A DNA stretch of 64,000 bases from Spirochaetales bacterium (lineage in GTDB: Bacteria > Spirochaetota > Spirochaetia > JABEVK01). Of this stretch, positions 35,778-43,485 are shown one piece after another. The stretch lies in NCBI GenBank assembly GCA_947478845.1, contig CANJXC010000009.1, positions 1 to 64,000 of the forward strand, given 5' to 3'. A model generated the notes under the pieces. That model was not told where the DNA came from. It ran no database searches and saw only the letters and a program-made list of their open reading frames with translations. A program made the translations under genes and the position numbers. Position 1 is the first letter of the stretch. The number at the start of each line of letters is the position of its first letter.

Positions 35778-36476
35778 TTACTGGCCTCCTATCACATGGT
35801 CGCCTACGATGAGTCCGTCTTTCAACCTGATAACCCTTTTGGCGTACTTCTCAATTAACTCATTGTGCGTGCTAAAAATAAAACTCACCTTATCTTCTCT
35901 GTTGAGTCGCTTCATCGCCTCCATGATGGTCATGGACGTCTCGCTGTCGAGGTTGGCTGTGGGCTCATCGGCGATGACCAGCCTAGGTTGGTTCACCAGA
36001 GCTCGGGCAATGGCCACGCGCTGGCGCTGACCTCCCGATAGCTCATCGGGCTTGTGCCCCACGAACTCGCTCAGACCCACCACGTCGATTAGATGCTCCA
36101 CAATTTTGCGGCGCTCCGCTTTGGGTACCTTTCGCATCAAAAGGGGGAACTCGATGTTTTCCACGACGTTGAGCACAGCCACAAGGTTGAAGCTTTGGAA
36201 GATGAACCCGATTTTGTTCAGCCGAATTTCCGCTTCCTGATCGTCATTGAGCGAGGCCAGATCGACCCCCTGAAACGTCACGCTGCCGCTGGTGGCCTTG
36301 TCGATACAGCCAATGAGGTTGAGCAAGGTCGATTTTCCGCAACCGGAGGGGCCGACGATCGAGAGGAACTCGCCTTCGTGGATGTCAAACGAGATACCCT
36401 TGAGAGCCGGTATCAGGGTCTTTCCAAGCTGGTAGTTTTTGGTAACGTCGCGAACAGAAAGGATGGTATCGTTCAT
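35778..36476 (-). CDS. LolD/MacB-type ABC ATPase
   Basis: A 232-aa ATPase of the LolD subfamily. Walker A is GPSGCGKST, the Q-loop FQSFNLVAVLNVVENIEFP, the signature LSGGQRQRVAIARAL, Walker B VIADEPTANLDS and the switch FSTHN, in which the usual Asp after His is Asn. The start is ATG 36476 with a GGAG upstream. It energises the two permeases that follow. Confidence 0.9.
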   Translation of the reverse strand: MNDTILSVRDVTKNYQLGKTLIPALKGISFDIHEGEFLSIVGPSGCGKSTLLNLIGCIDKATSGSVTFQGVDLASLNDDQEAEIRLNKIGFIFQSFNLVAVLNVVENIEFPLLMRKVPKAERRKIVEHLIDVVGLSEFVGHKPDELSGGQRQRVAIARALVNQPRLVIADEPTANLDSETSMTIMEAMKRLNREDKVSFIFSTHNELIEKYAKRVIRLKDGLIVGDHVIGGQ

Positions 36477-36486
36477 GAAGGTCTCC

Positions 36487-37722
36487 TCAGAAGTGGTAGG
36501 TGGTCGAGAATGACCCTTGAAAACGGGCTCTTTCGCTGGAAACGAACTCCCAACTATCGCCAGAATCCCCGGTGGCCGCCTGTCCGGTGAACTGTAGGTC
36601 GAGGTTGTCGTAGAGGGTGGTGCCCAAAGTCGCCTGAAATAAAGTGCTCTGGTCTTGCAGATCAACAGCGGCAAAACCTGAGGCCGAAACTTCCCCCGCG
36701 TAGCCTAGGTTGAAGCGAAAGAAGGCATTGTCTTGACTGCGCACGGGGAGCGAGGCCCTCAGGGCGGCAAGACCTCCGCGCACAGCGACCTGGTTGGCCA
36801 AAGAAGCTTTGTTCAAAGCCTCTTTCCAGGCGTTTGTCTCGTCCACCGTCCAGCTTTCCCCTGCGTGCAGCGCTTCGGCCGACACGGTAAGGTCGAAATC
36901 GCCGAGGCTCAAGGCGTACCTTGCGCCAAGGCTACCCGAATAGGCCGGGGAACTCCACGCGGTGGGGCTGGCCCAAACCCCGGTGGACGTGAGCGAGCCC
37001 CAGTCTCCCACGGGACGAACCTGCTGCGGCAAAAACTCTGCGGCTCCCTCGGCGGTCACAATAAGCCCGAACAGGTCGTAACTGACACCGGCGGCAGGGC
37101 GGAGGGTCTTGGCGTCGCGCGCCACCAAAGAAGCGGTAGCCTGCAAGCCTCCAGCCAGGAGGCTCAGTTGCCCCGCGCCCGTCCAGTCGTTCAAAAAGCC
37201 GCTTTCGGTGGATGCAGCAGCCGAAACAGAAGCCCAACTGACAGGGCTCCAGTCGGCGGTAATGCCCCGGAAGCCGGTCTTCTGGTCAAAAAAACCAATG
37301 ACCGGATTAATCGAATCGCCCACTGTCAGGGTTTGCCCTACGCCGAGAGGATAGTGCTTCTGCCCAAAGGTAATGTCCAGGCTGTCGGTGAGCGCAAAGC
37401 GGGCGTAAGCTTCGGGGATGGCTACCGTCGGGGCCACCGAAGCTAGAGTCGCATTGAGTGGTAAGGTCCAGGTGGTGTCGGCCACGAAGAAGAAAGGGCC
37501 ATCGGTGAACTGCGGTTTCAGCACGGCCGTGAAGGCCCAAGAGGAAGCGGGGTTTGAGTCCCACACAGTTCCCGACCAGGTGACTTTGGGCGTCACACTT
37601 CCGAGAAGCTCAAACGAAGGTACCGGTGCCAACAATTCCTGCGCACCCAGGGTCAGCGGGAAACCACCCACGAGGAGGGCGAGCACCAAATTAGGGAGCA
37701 AACTAGCTTTCCGTATGTTCAT
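36487..37722 (-). CDS. Outer-membrane beta-barrel protein
   Basis: A 411-aa protein with a signal peptide (ending LTLGA, then QELLAPVP). The mature part is made of alternating hydrophobic strands such as WAFTAVLKPQFTDGPFFFVADTTW and FRFNLGYAGEVSASGFAAVDL. The final residue is Phe (STTYHF), the Bam recognition pattern for outer-membrane barrels. I recognise no named family. It lies between the LolA-like protein and the ABC ATPase, so it is either the partner or the substrate-handling outer-membrane element of this system. Confidence 0.78.
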   Translation of the reverse strand: MNIRKASLLPNLVLALLVGGFPLTLGAQELLAPVPSFELLGSVTPKVTWSGTVWDSNPASSWAFTAVLKPQFTDGPFFFVADTTWTLPLNATLASVAPTVAIPEAYARFALTDSLDITFGQKHYPLGVGQTLTVGDSINPVIGFFDQKTGFRGITADWSPVSWASVSAAASTESGFLNDWTGAGQLSLLAGGLQATASLVARDAKTLRPAAGVSYDLFGLIVTAEGAAEFLPQQVRPVGDWGSLTSTGVWASPTAWSSPAYSGSLGARYALSLGDFDLTVSAEALHAGESWTVDETNAWKEALNKASLANQVAVRGGLAALRASLPVRSQDNAFFRFNLGYAGEVSASGFAAVDLQDQSTLFQATLGTTLYDNLDLQFTGQAATGDSGDSWEFVSSERARFQGSFSTTYHF

Positions 37723-37746
37723 AATCTTCCCTCCTGCTACCGCCAT

Positions 37747-38487
37747 TTATTTGGTGAGGTTGGTTAGGTTAAAAAGGCTGTCGGAAAGGGGTTTTTCGTC
37801 CATTGAATCGATATGGAGCACAGTTTTGGTCCCTTTTTTTTCGAGGCTGGTCATTTCGAGGTGGGTGGCCCTCAACCTGCCTGCCAACACTTTGTACTCG
37901 CTGAGCACCATCTGCCGGAATAGCAGCCCACTCTTGGCGTAATAGTCAAACTTGAGCGGCAGCAGGTCACCCTGACGCACCCACTGTACGATTTTGCCGT
38001 AGGCAGCTTCGGGGCTGTTAGCGTCAGCGCGGATCCTCCAAGCCTTGACGCTACCAAACTCTGTGGTCTCCAGAGTTTCTTCCCCCTCCGTGACGGCCGA
38101 ATACTCTTCGGTAAACGAAGTTTTTGAAACATCGCTATTGCTGAAGCTCGAACCTTGGAAACTGTCCTTGGGTGCCAGACGTAAAGGCTTGGTGCTCCCT
38201 GACTTCGGGTTGTACATCCAGAGCGAACCTTCCTGGGTCAGCATTTTGGTGCCTTTCGACCTGGCGGGGGCGAGGATTTCCAGAAAGGTTCCAAACCCTT
38301 TCTTGTGGCTGTTGTCCATGGTCATCACTTTGTCGGCCTCGCCAACTGTCGCGGTGGTGAGCGTGACGCGCATGCTAAAAGTGTCGGGAAACCGAATGGC
38401 GTCGACCTGCTGAAGTATTTTGTTGCCATCCGGGAGTTCGGCAGCCAAAGGTGAGGCAAGACAAAGCAGAAGGACAACGGCTCTCAT
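37747..38487 (-). CDS. LolA-like outer-membrane lipoprotein-sorting protein
   Basis: A 246-aa periplasmic protein with signal peptide MRAVVLLLCLASPLAA. The body matches the LolA-like family often annotated as outer membrane lipoprotein-sorting protein: EILAPARSKGTKMLTQEGSLWMYNP, LRLAPKDSFQGSSFSNSDV and YYAKSGLLFRQMVLSEYK. It is a half-barrel fold expected to carry a lipid or lipoprotein. AAGGAG lies 6 bases before ATG 38487. It heads the five-gene operon with the outer-membrane protein and the Lol/MacB-type ABC transporter. Confidence 0.83.
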   Translation of the reverse strand: MRAVVLLLCLASPLAAELPDGNKILQQVDAIRFPDTFSMRVTLTTATVGEADKVMTMDNSHKKGFGTFLEILAPARSKGTKMLTQEGSLWMYNPKSGSTKPLRLAPKDSFQGSSFSNSDVSKTSFTEEYSAVTEGEETLETTEFGSVKAWRIRADANSPEAAYGKIVQWVRQGDLLPLKFDYYAKSGLLFRQMVLSEYKVLAGRLRATHLEMTSLEKKGTKTVLHIDSMDEKPLSDSLFNLTNLTK

Positions 38488-38611
38488 GGTGGTCTCCTTG
38501 GGCAACTGCCAGACAAACACCTGAGCGACAGCTAACCCCTTTCGTGAAAAGTATAGGATATTCCTCGGAAAACATCTTCCGTTGCGGGGGCAAGGTGGCC
38601 CCGTTTAAGCG

Positions 38612-38640
38612 TTGACAACGCTCCTTCGGTAGCAGAAACT
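38612..38640 (+). promoter_or_regulatory. Promoter of the cyclic-nucleotide-binding gene
   Basis: TTGACA and GAAACT are 17 bases apart, and GAAACT ends 8 bases before the ATG at 38649. No Shine-Dalgarno is present, so the transcript should be leaderless or nearly so. Confidence 0.55.
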
Positions 38641-38648
38641 TAAGCAGT

Positions 38649-39170
38649 ATGACGACTGAATCGGGAAAACCGAACTATCACGAGGCCTTTAAAGCCGTTC
38701 TTCTCTTCCGTGCCTTAGCGGCCCCTGCGCAGGATTTTCTCTTTGAACGAGCAGAAATCCTCAGGTTTGAAGGTGGTGAGAAGATTGTGTCCAACGGCGA
38801 CCTGAGTCCGTCGTTTTTTGCAGTTCTGAAAGGCAACGTCCATGTATCGATGAGGCAGGAAGGAAAGGACGTCTACATCGACACTTTGGGAGAGTCTATG
38901 GTCTTCGGCGAGGCCGCCATGTTTCTCAAGACGCCCCGTACCGCCGACGTCACTTCGGCCGAAAGTTGCGTCTTGGTCAAGTTGACTAGGTTTGACCTCA
39001 TGGATTTCCTGCGCGAGTATCCGCGCGATGGTAACAAGGTTCTTCTGGCCTTGGTGTATGGGTTGCTCCTGAAGCTTCGCTCTTCCAATCAGGAACTGGT
39101 GTTCGAGCGACGTGGTGACAACGGCCAGAATGATGTCGACGCTCTGGTCGCGGAGCTCACCCGAGCCTAA
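38649..39170 (+). CDS. Cyclic-nucleotide-binding domain protein
   Basis: A 173-aa protein consisting of one cNMP-binding domain (about residues 20-140), with a phosphate-binding cassette FGEAAMFLKTPRTADVTS that keeps the E...R-T-A pattern, followed by a helical tail. There is no Crp-type helix-turn-helix, so it is not a DNA-binding regulator by itself. It may be a stand-alone sensor acting on a partner protein. It is followed 83 bases later by the HtrA-like gene, which has its own Shine-Dalgarno. Confidence 0.83.
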   Translation: MTTESGKPNYHEAFKAVLLFRALAAPAQDFLFERAEILRFEGGEKIVSNGDLSPSFFAVLKGNVHVSMRQEGKDVYIDTLGESMVFGEAAMFLKTPRTADVTSAESCVLVKLTRFDLMDFLREYPRDGNKVLLALVYGLLLKLRSSNQELVFERRGDNGQNDVDALVAELTRA

Positions 39171-39253
39171 AGGGCCCCCTCCCTTCGGTCAGGTGGCGAG
39201 CTGGCACCTTAACCGTATCTTGAGCATAGCCCCACCTGTTCAAGGAGTTTTTT

Positions 39254-40102
39254 ATGCTCAAATCACTGTCTAACGACCTTGCAAGCCTTGTCGCCGCCAC
39301 TGCCCCGCGCCTGCTCCACATCGGGGGGTCTGGCGTTTCCGGTCGAACCGGCCTGCTTTGGTCGCAGACCCTTGCGGTGACCCTCGCCCGCGAGGCCACC
39401 GATGGTGAAGAAGTTCCCGTGCTGTTTTCTGGCGGGAAGCAGGCCAGCGGGCAAGTTCAAGCCTTTGATGCCCGAACCGGGCTCACCCTGCTCAAGGTCA
39501 GTGCTCCTGAAACCCATCCCTGGGCCCCGGCTCCGCTTCCGGCAGTGGGATCTCTTTCTGTCGCGGTCGCCTATCCCAGCCCGGGTGGTATTGAGGCTCG
39601 TCTCGACCTTGTGCGCTTTGTTGGAGGCTCCGCGGAGTGGGGCAGGGGTGGGAGCCTAGACAATCACCTGCAAACCGATGGAAATGCCTACCACGGATTC
39701 AGCGGCGCTGCGGTGGTCGACCCTGAGGGCAGGCTAATCGGCATGGTGGGGGAAAACCGATCGGGCAACGCGGGCTACATTGTTCCCATTGCCGATTTGG
39801 CCGGGCATATTGAGTTACTCTTGTCCAAGGGAACCCGCCAACGCCCTTACTTAGGTATCAACACCCGTCCTTCGGGAACCGACCAAGGGCTGGCTCTTAC
39901 CGAGGTTGAGGCAGGGAGCCCCGCCGAAAAAGCCGGCTGGAAAGCCGGTGATCTTCTTCTTTCTTTAGCTTCAAAAACAGTGACCCACCCGATGCAACTG
40001 GCGCGTGAAATTGCCAAACTGGAAACCGGAGTTTCTGTGGAAGCCAGAGTTCTCCGAGGTGGCGAAATCCATGCCCTCGCTATCGTTCCTGGCGGCCGGT
40101 GA
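39254..40102 (+). CDS. HtrA-like PDZ protein with degenerate catalytic triad
   Basis: A 282-aa protein with a trypsin-like domain (about 20-190) and one PDZ domain (about 198-280, containing YLGINTRPSG and AGSPAEKAGWKAGDLLLSL). The serine motif survives as GFSGAAVVD (S150). The histidine of the family's TNNHVV is replaced (TLAREA, R46 in its place) and the aspartate of TDLALLK is Gly (TGLTLLK, G76). It should therefore be proteolytically inactive and act as a peptide-binding or sensor protein. No signal peptide or membrane anchor is visible, unlike DegP or DegS, so it is predicted to be cytoplasmic. AAGGAG precedes the ATG. Its stop overlaps the GTG of a LuxR-type gene. Confidence 0.85.
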   Translation: MLKSLSNDLASLVAATAPRLLHIGGSGVSGRTGLLWSQTLAVTLAREATDGEEVPVLFSGGKQASGQVQAFDARTGLTLLKVSAPETHPWAPAPLPAVGSLSVAVAYPSPGGIEARLDLVRFVGGSAEWGRGGSLDNHLQTDGNAYHGFSGAAVVDPEGRLIGMVGENRSGNAGYIVPIADLAGHIELLLSKGTRQRPYLGINTRPSGTDQGLALTEVEAGSPAEKAGWKAGDLLLSLASKTVTHPMQLAREIAKLETGVSVEARVLRGGEIHALAIVPGGR

Positions 40103-40449
40103 AAGCACTGAGGCTCTATCAACACGAGGCCGTGGCGCTCAAGGAGCTACACTCTCTGTTGAGGGAGGCCTTGGCACGCGGTGAGGTTGTGTGGGTCGAC
40201 ACCGAGCAAGAGGCCGATCTGGTGATTTGCTCCCCGCTCCCGAGTGCCGATTCCAACCTGACGCCCCGGGAAAAGGAAATCCTGGAGTATCTAGCCGACG
40301 GTTGGGCCAATGAAGAAATCGCCGATAGGTTGGGTATTGCCTTGGGTACGGTGAAGTTCCACCTCGATGGCCTGTACAGAAAACTGGAAGTGGGAAGGCG
40401 CACCGAGGCCGTACGAGAAGGTTACCAGCGGGGTTTGTTGAGGCTCTAG
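40099..40449 (+). CDS. LuxR-type helix-turn-helix regulator
   Basis: A 116-aa protein. Residues 50-116 are a LuxR/FixJ DNA-binding domain: LTPREKEILEYLADGWANEEIADRL, then GTVKFHLDGLYRKLEVGRRTEAV. The first 50 residues are too short for a receiver domain but look like the last part of one (VVWVDTEQEADLVICSPLP), so this may be a shrunken response regulator. The GTG start overlaps the HtrA-like stop (GTGA), so the two proteins are made together and probably interact or share a signal. Its stop shares the palindrome CTAG with the stop of the opposite-strand cysM fusion. Confidence 0.85.
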   Translation: MKALRLYQHEAVALKELHSLLREALARGEVVWVDTEQEADLVICSPLPSADSNLTPREKEILEYLADGWANEEIADRLGIALGTVKFHLDGLYRKLEVGRRTEAVREGYQRGLLRL

Positions 40450-41726
40450 CTTGGGGGGTTGAACACTCCCGTGGAAAAGTAGCGGTCTCCTCGGTCGCAC
40501 ACGATGGCAACAATCACTTTGTCACTCACTTCACGGTCCAGTTGCAGGGCGGTCCACACGTTGCCACCAGAACTGGTGCCCACGAGCAACCCTTCGGTTC
40601 GGGCGAGTTCGCGGGTGGTGGCCTCCGCCTGTTCTTGAGCAACCGGTATGGATCTGTCGAGACGCGAGGGGTCGAAGACGGCCGGCAGATAGGCATCCGG
40701 CCACTTTCGGATTCCCGGAATGTGGGCTCCCTCGGCCGGCACCGCCGCCACGATGCAGATCTGGGGGTTCTGTTGTTTCAGGTAACGGCTTACGCCCATC
40801 AGGGTGCCTGTTGTGCCCGTGCTAGCCACAAAGTGCGTGACGGTGCCGCGGGTATCACGCCATACCTCGGGGCCCGTCGTTTCGTAATGCGCCAACGGGT
40901 TATCAGAATTGCCAAACTGGTCAAGAATCACACCCTCGCCGGCGCTTTCCATGGCACGGGCCCAATCGATACTCCCTTCCATTCCCCCCGCCTTGGAGGT
41001 CAAAATCACCCGGGCTCCTAGGGCTTCCATGGCCTGACGTCGCTCGAGGCTGGAGTTCTCGGGCATGATGAGTACTAATTTGTAGCCAAGTGCCGTAGCA
41101 GCCATCGCAAGACCTATGCCTGTATTGCCGCTCGTGGCTTCTATCAGGGTATCGCCGGGCTGTATTCGCCCCCGTTCAGCGGCCCTTCGAATCATCGAAA
41201 GGGCGGGTCGATCTTTCACCGAGCCGGCTGGGTTGTTGCCTTCGAGTTTGAGCAACAAAGTATTTCGACCGGTTCCCAGCTTGCTCAACTGTACCAGAGG
41301 TGTGTTGCCGATGAGTCCCAAAACGGTGGGGTAAACAGGGCGGCGTTCCAGCCACCGGTCTAGCAAAGGCCCATCCGCACTGGCTAGCGAACTGCGGTCA
41401 ATAGTGAGAGGTTCTACCCATTGAACCGCGTCGTGCACCGAAAGCACACCCATAGCCGAGGTCAACCGCCCCTCGAACCCTTCTAGGCAAATCAGCTGAC
41501 CTGCCGATTCTACGACGTTGAACCCAAGCGATACGCCAACCTCGATTTTGGCTCCCAGTTCCTCAAACAGTTCCCGGCACAGTGCACCCCGGGAGTCCTC
41601 TCCGGCCTCCACTTTGCCCCCAGGAAACTCCCAGAGACCCGCCAAGGCCTGACCCGGAGCACGCCGTGCCAGCAACAACCGACCTTCGTGTTCCACCAAG
41701 GCACAAACGACGTGAAGCGCGTTCAT
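40446..41726 (-). CDS. cysM: MutT-type Nudix / cysteine synthase B fusion
   Basis: One uninterrupted 426-aa frame. Residues 1 to about 125 are a MutT-like Nudix hydrolase (VCALVEHEGRLLLARR, WEFPGGKVEAGE, RELFEELGA), with an intact Nudix box. From about residue 130 to the end is CysM (O-acetylserine or O-phosphoserine sulfhydrylase B): GNTPLVQLSKLG, GSVKDRPALSMI (PLP lysine), EATSGNTGIGLAMA, GTTGTLMGVSRYL and CDRGDRYFSTGVF. Both halves keep their active-site motifs. MutT-like domains normally remove oxidised dGTP and CysM makes cysteine; why they are joined is unknown. ATG 41726 is chosen because the Nudix domain begins there. The neighbour is a divergent Rrf2 regulator. Confidence 0.93.
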   Translation of the reverse strand: MNALHVVCALVEHEGRLLLARRAPGQALAGLWEFPGGKVEAGEDSRGALCRELFEELGAKIEVGVSLGFNVVESAGQLICLEGFEGRLTSAMGVLSVHDAVQWVEPLTIDRSSLASADGPLLDRWLERRPVYPTVLGLIGNTPLVQLSKLGTGRNTLLLKLEGNNPAGSVKDRPALSMIRRAAERGRIQPGDTLIEATSGNTGIGLAMAATALGYKLVLIMPENSSLERRQAMEALGARVILTSKAGGMEGSIDWARAMESAGEGVILDQFGNSDNPLAHYETTGPEVWRDTRGTVTHFVASTGTTGTLMGVSRYLKQQNPQICIVAAVPAEGAHIPGIRKWPDAYLPAVFDPSRLDRSIPVAQEQAEATTRELARTEGLLVGTSSGGNVWTALQLDREVSDKVIVAIVCDRGDRYFSTGVFNPPS

Positions 41727-41827
41727 GGGTTTAGCATCACTTTGGGATTGCCCTGAGTCAGCATACCCCAATCATACTCGAAAGCTGCGGCAATAGCGCG
41801 GCAACCCATCAGACCAAGACCCAATTC

Positions 41828-41856
41828 TTGACTTTGAAGGGTGACTAGGTTATGCT
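41828..41856 (+). promoter_or_regulatory. Promoter of the Rrf2 regulator
   Basis: TTGACT and TATGCT are separated by 17 bases, a strong sigma-70-type match. Transcription should begin about 8 bases before the ATG, with GAGG just upstream of the start codon. The sequence between this and the cysM fusion (41727-41827) must hold the divergent promoter. Confidence 0.65.
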
Positions 41857-41871
41857 TTCCATGAGGTCGCC

Positions 41872-42285
41872 ATGTTTACCATTTCCGCCAAAGGAGCCTA
41901 TGGCCTGTACGCCATGATGGAGCTGTCCCGGGCCCCCAAGGGTCAATCCCTGCAAATCAAAGACATTGCCGACGCACAGAGTATTCCCCAACATTACCTG
42001 GAACAACTCCTTGTTACCCTTCGAAAGGCAGGCTTCGTGAAAAGCTTCCGAGGCACTAACGGAGGCTATGCCATGGCCAGAAACCCCGCCGAGGTTACCG
42101 TATTGGAACTGCTGACGGCCTTAGAAGGACCGGTGACCATTTTGCGGGAGCAGGTGCCTCGTGGCGGGCTCGATTTCTACTGGGAGCGACTGGAGGCGGC
42201 CTTCACCTCCCATTTGGGGATGTCGCTCGAACAACTGGTTGCTGAGCGCGATTCCCGAAACGAGGTTTTTTCGTACATGATCTGA
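41872..42285 (+). CDS. Rrf2-family regulator, CymR-like
   Basis: A 137-aa winged-helix regulator with the Rrf2 signature: AKGAYGLYAMMELS, IKDIADAQSIPQHYLEQLLVTLRKAGFVKS and RGTNGGYAMA. The protein contains no cysteine at all, so it cannot bind a cysteine-ligated Fe-S cluster as IscR or NsrR do. Among known members, Bacillus CymR also lacks the cluster and controls cysteine metabolism together with CysK. Here the gene is divergent from a cysM fusion, which supports a CymR-like role (inference). Confidence 0.88.
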   Translation: MFTISAKGAYGLYAMMELSRAPKGQSLQIKDIADAQSIPQHYLEQLLVTLRKAGFVKSFRGTNGGYAMARNPAEVTVLELLTALEGPVTILREQVPRGGLDFYWERLEAAFTSHLGMSLEQLVAERDSRNEVFSYMI

Positions 42286-42292
42286 CGAGGTG

Positions 42293-43138
42293 TCAGGTCC
42301 GATTCGCCACCTGGCCGTTTCGAATCTTGTCGTGCAGATAAGTTGCGAGAACTTTTCTCTGCTTGGAGTCCTTGTATTCGAACGTTACCCCGAAGCCTGT
42401 GGGCTTGTTTGGCCCTCCGCCACTGACATAAACCACCCGACATGACAATTCGACAATTTCACCGGTTTCCTCTAGGTGCACCTTGGCAGGAAAACCCTCG
42501 TAGTAGCCGTCGCCCAAGGGAAGATTGCCCAAATTGTCGGTACCAAGGAACATCCCCGAGGCAGAAATGTCGAAACTTTTGAAGGTTTGCATGGTGCCAC
42601 CGATAGAGGCTTCAATGGTGAGAAGGGCTTTGACCCGGGGATGTTGTTCCCACCATTTCATCTTCGGGTTGAAGAACGGCGCCATAATGTCTTTGCGAAG
42701 AATAATGATTATGGGAATAAAGAACACGAGATTGAGCAGTGTTCCAAACTGGAATGGGTTGAACTTGACGATCTCTTCCACAACTCCGTCTGCTTTACTC
42801 ACGCCGTAAAGGAAGGTGCTGAATAACGAATTGGCCACCGCAGTGAGAATGCAGAGGTAGAATCCCCAGTTGGTGACCTTCCAAATGCCCCAGGCCACAA
42901 GGAGGAATAAGACCCATAATCCCGCCATCAGGACCGCATGCACCAGCCCCCAAGGCCCATTGGACGCAGTAGCAAAGTTTGCAACCAACACCTCGAGCAG
43001 AGATTCCGGTCGGCCAGCGAGCAGGTAGGGTGCGTACCAAGATGCCCAACTGAGAAAAGGTACCAAGGCAAATACCGATGCTAGAAGGACTAATTCCAAT
43101 GGTCTTTTTTTGTAACCGGACTGATTCACAAGATTCAT
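42293..43138 (-). CDS. PilZ-like domain membrane protein
   Basis: A 281-aa protein with about four membrane helices in residues 15-145 and a soluble C-terminal domain of about 110 residues resembling PilZ: HPRVKALLTIEAS, then SFDISASGMFLG (the DxSxxG motif), and RVVYVSGGGPNKPTGFGVTFEY. The first c-di-GMP motif RxxxR is degenerate (RVKAL), so nucleotide binding is uncertain. GGAGG precedes the start. It is the last gene of a minus-strand group with a HAD phosphatase and a small secreted protein, and it converges with the Rrf2 gene. Confidence 0.75.
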   Translation of the reverse strand: MNLVNQSGYKKRPLELVLLASVFALVPFLSWASWYAPYLLAGRPESLLEVLVANFATASNGPWGLVHAVLMAGLWVLFLLVAWGIWKVTNWGFYLCILTAVANSLFSTFLYGVSKADGVVEEIVKFNPFQFGTLLNLVFFIPIIIILRKDIMAPFFNPKMKWWEQHPRVKALLTIEASIGGTMQTFKSFDISASGMFLGTDNLGNLPLGDGYYEGFPAKVHLEETGEIVELSCRVVYVSGGGPNKPTGFGVTFEYKDSKQRKVLATYLHDKIRNGQVANRT

Positions 43139-43158
43139 GATGACCTCCGCTGTAACTG

Positions 43159-43485
43159 TTAGTTCGTCGGTGGAGCCACAGCCTGCAACAACTTGATTTC
43201 TTTGACGGTAATCGCATCGAACCAGCCAAGTTCAAGGATAATCTTGACGAGATCGCCCACATGGAGGGCCTCAAAGGATTCCTTCGAGAGTTCGATCTTC
43301 AGGTACTGTTTCTTGGCTTTGTTGAGAACCACAATGTTGTAAACCTCGCTGGCAGCCGAAAGGGTGCCATTGCCGTAGATTTCTTGGATTTCCTTGCGGA
43401 TCACTTTTGACTCGAAGGACTCCTGTGCCGCCTGAGCGACGCCACTAAGCAGGAGAAAGAGGCTCAGCAGAGAGATTTTAGTCAT
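43159..43485 (-). CDS. Small secreted protein, unknown
   Basis: A 108-aa protein with a signal peptide (MTKISLLSLFLLLSGVAQA, cleavage before AQES). The mature 89 residues contain YNIVVLNKAKKQYLKIELSKE and WFDAITVKEIKLLQ, suggesting a small beta fold; no family is recognised. The start is the ATG after an AAGGGGG, overlapping the HAD stop. The PilZ-like membrane protein gene follows after 20 bases, so they may work together at the envelope. Confidence 0.65.
   Translation of the reverse strand: MTKISLLSLFLLLSGVAQAAQESFESKVIRKEIQEIYGNGTLSAASEVYNIVVLNKAKKQYLKIELSKESFEALHVGDLVKIILELGWFDAITVKEIKLLQAVAPPTN

Noticed and set aside
33294-36476. A MacAB-type drug efflux pump
   Set aside because: No HlyD/MacA adaptor gene is present, and the operon begins with a LolA-like protein and a barrel, which fits lipid or lipoprotein transport better.
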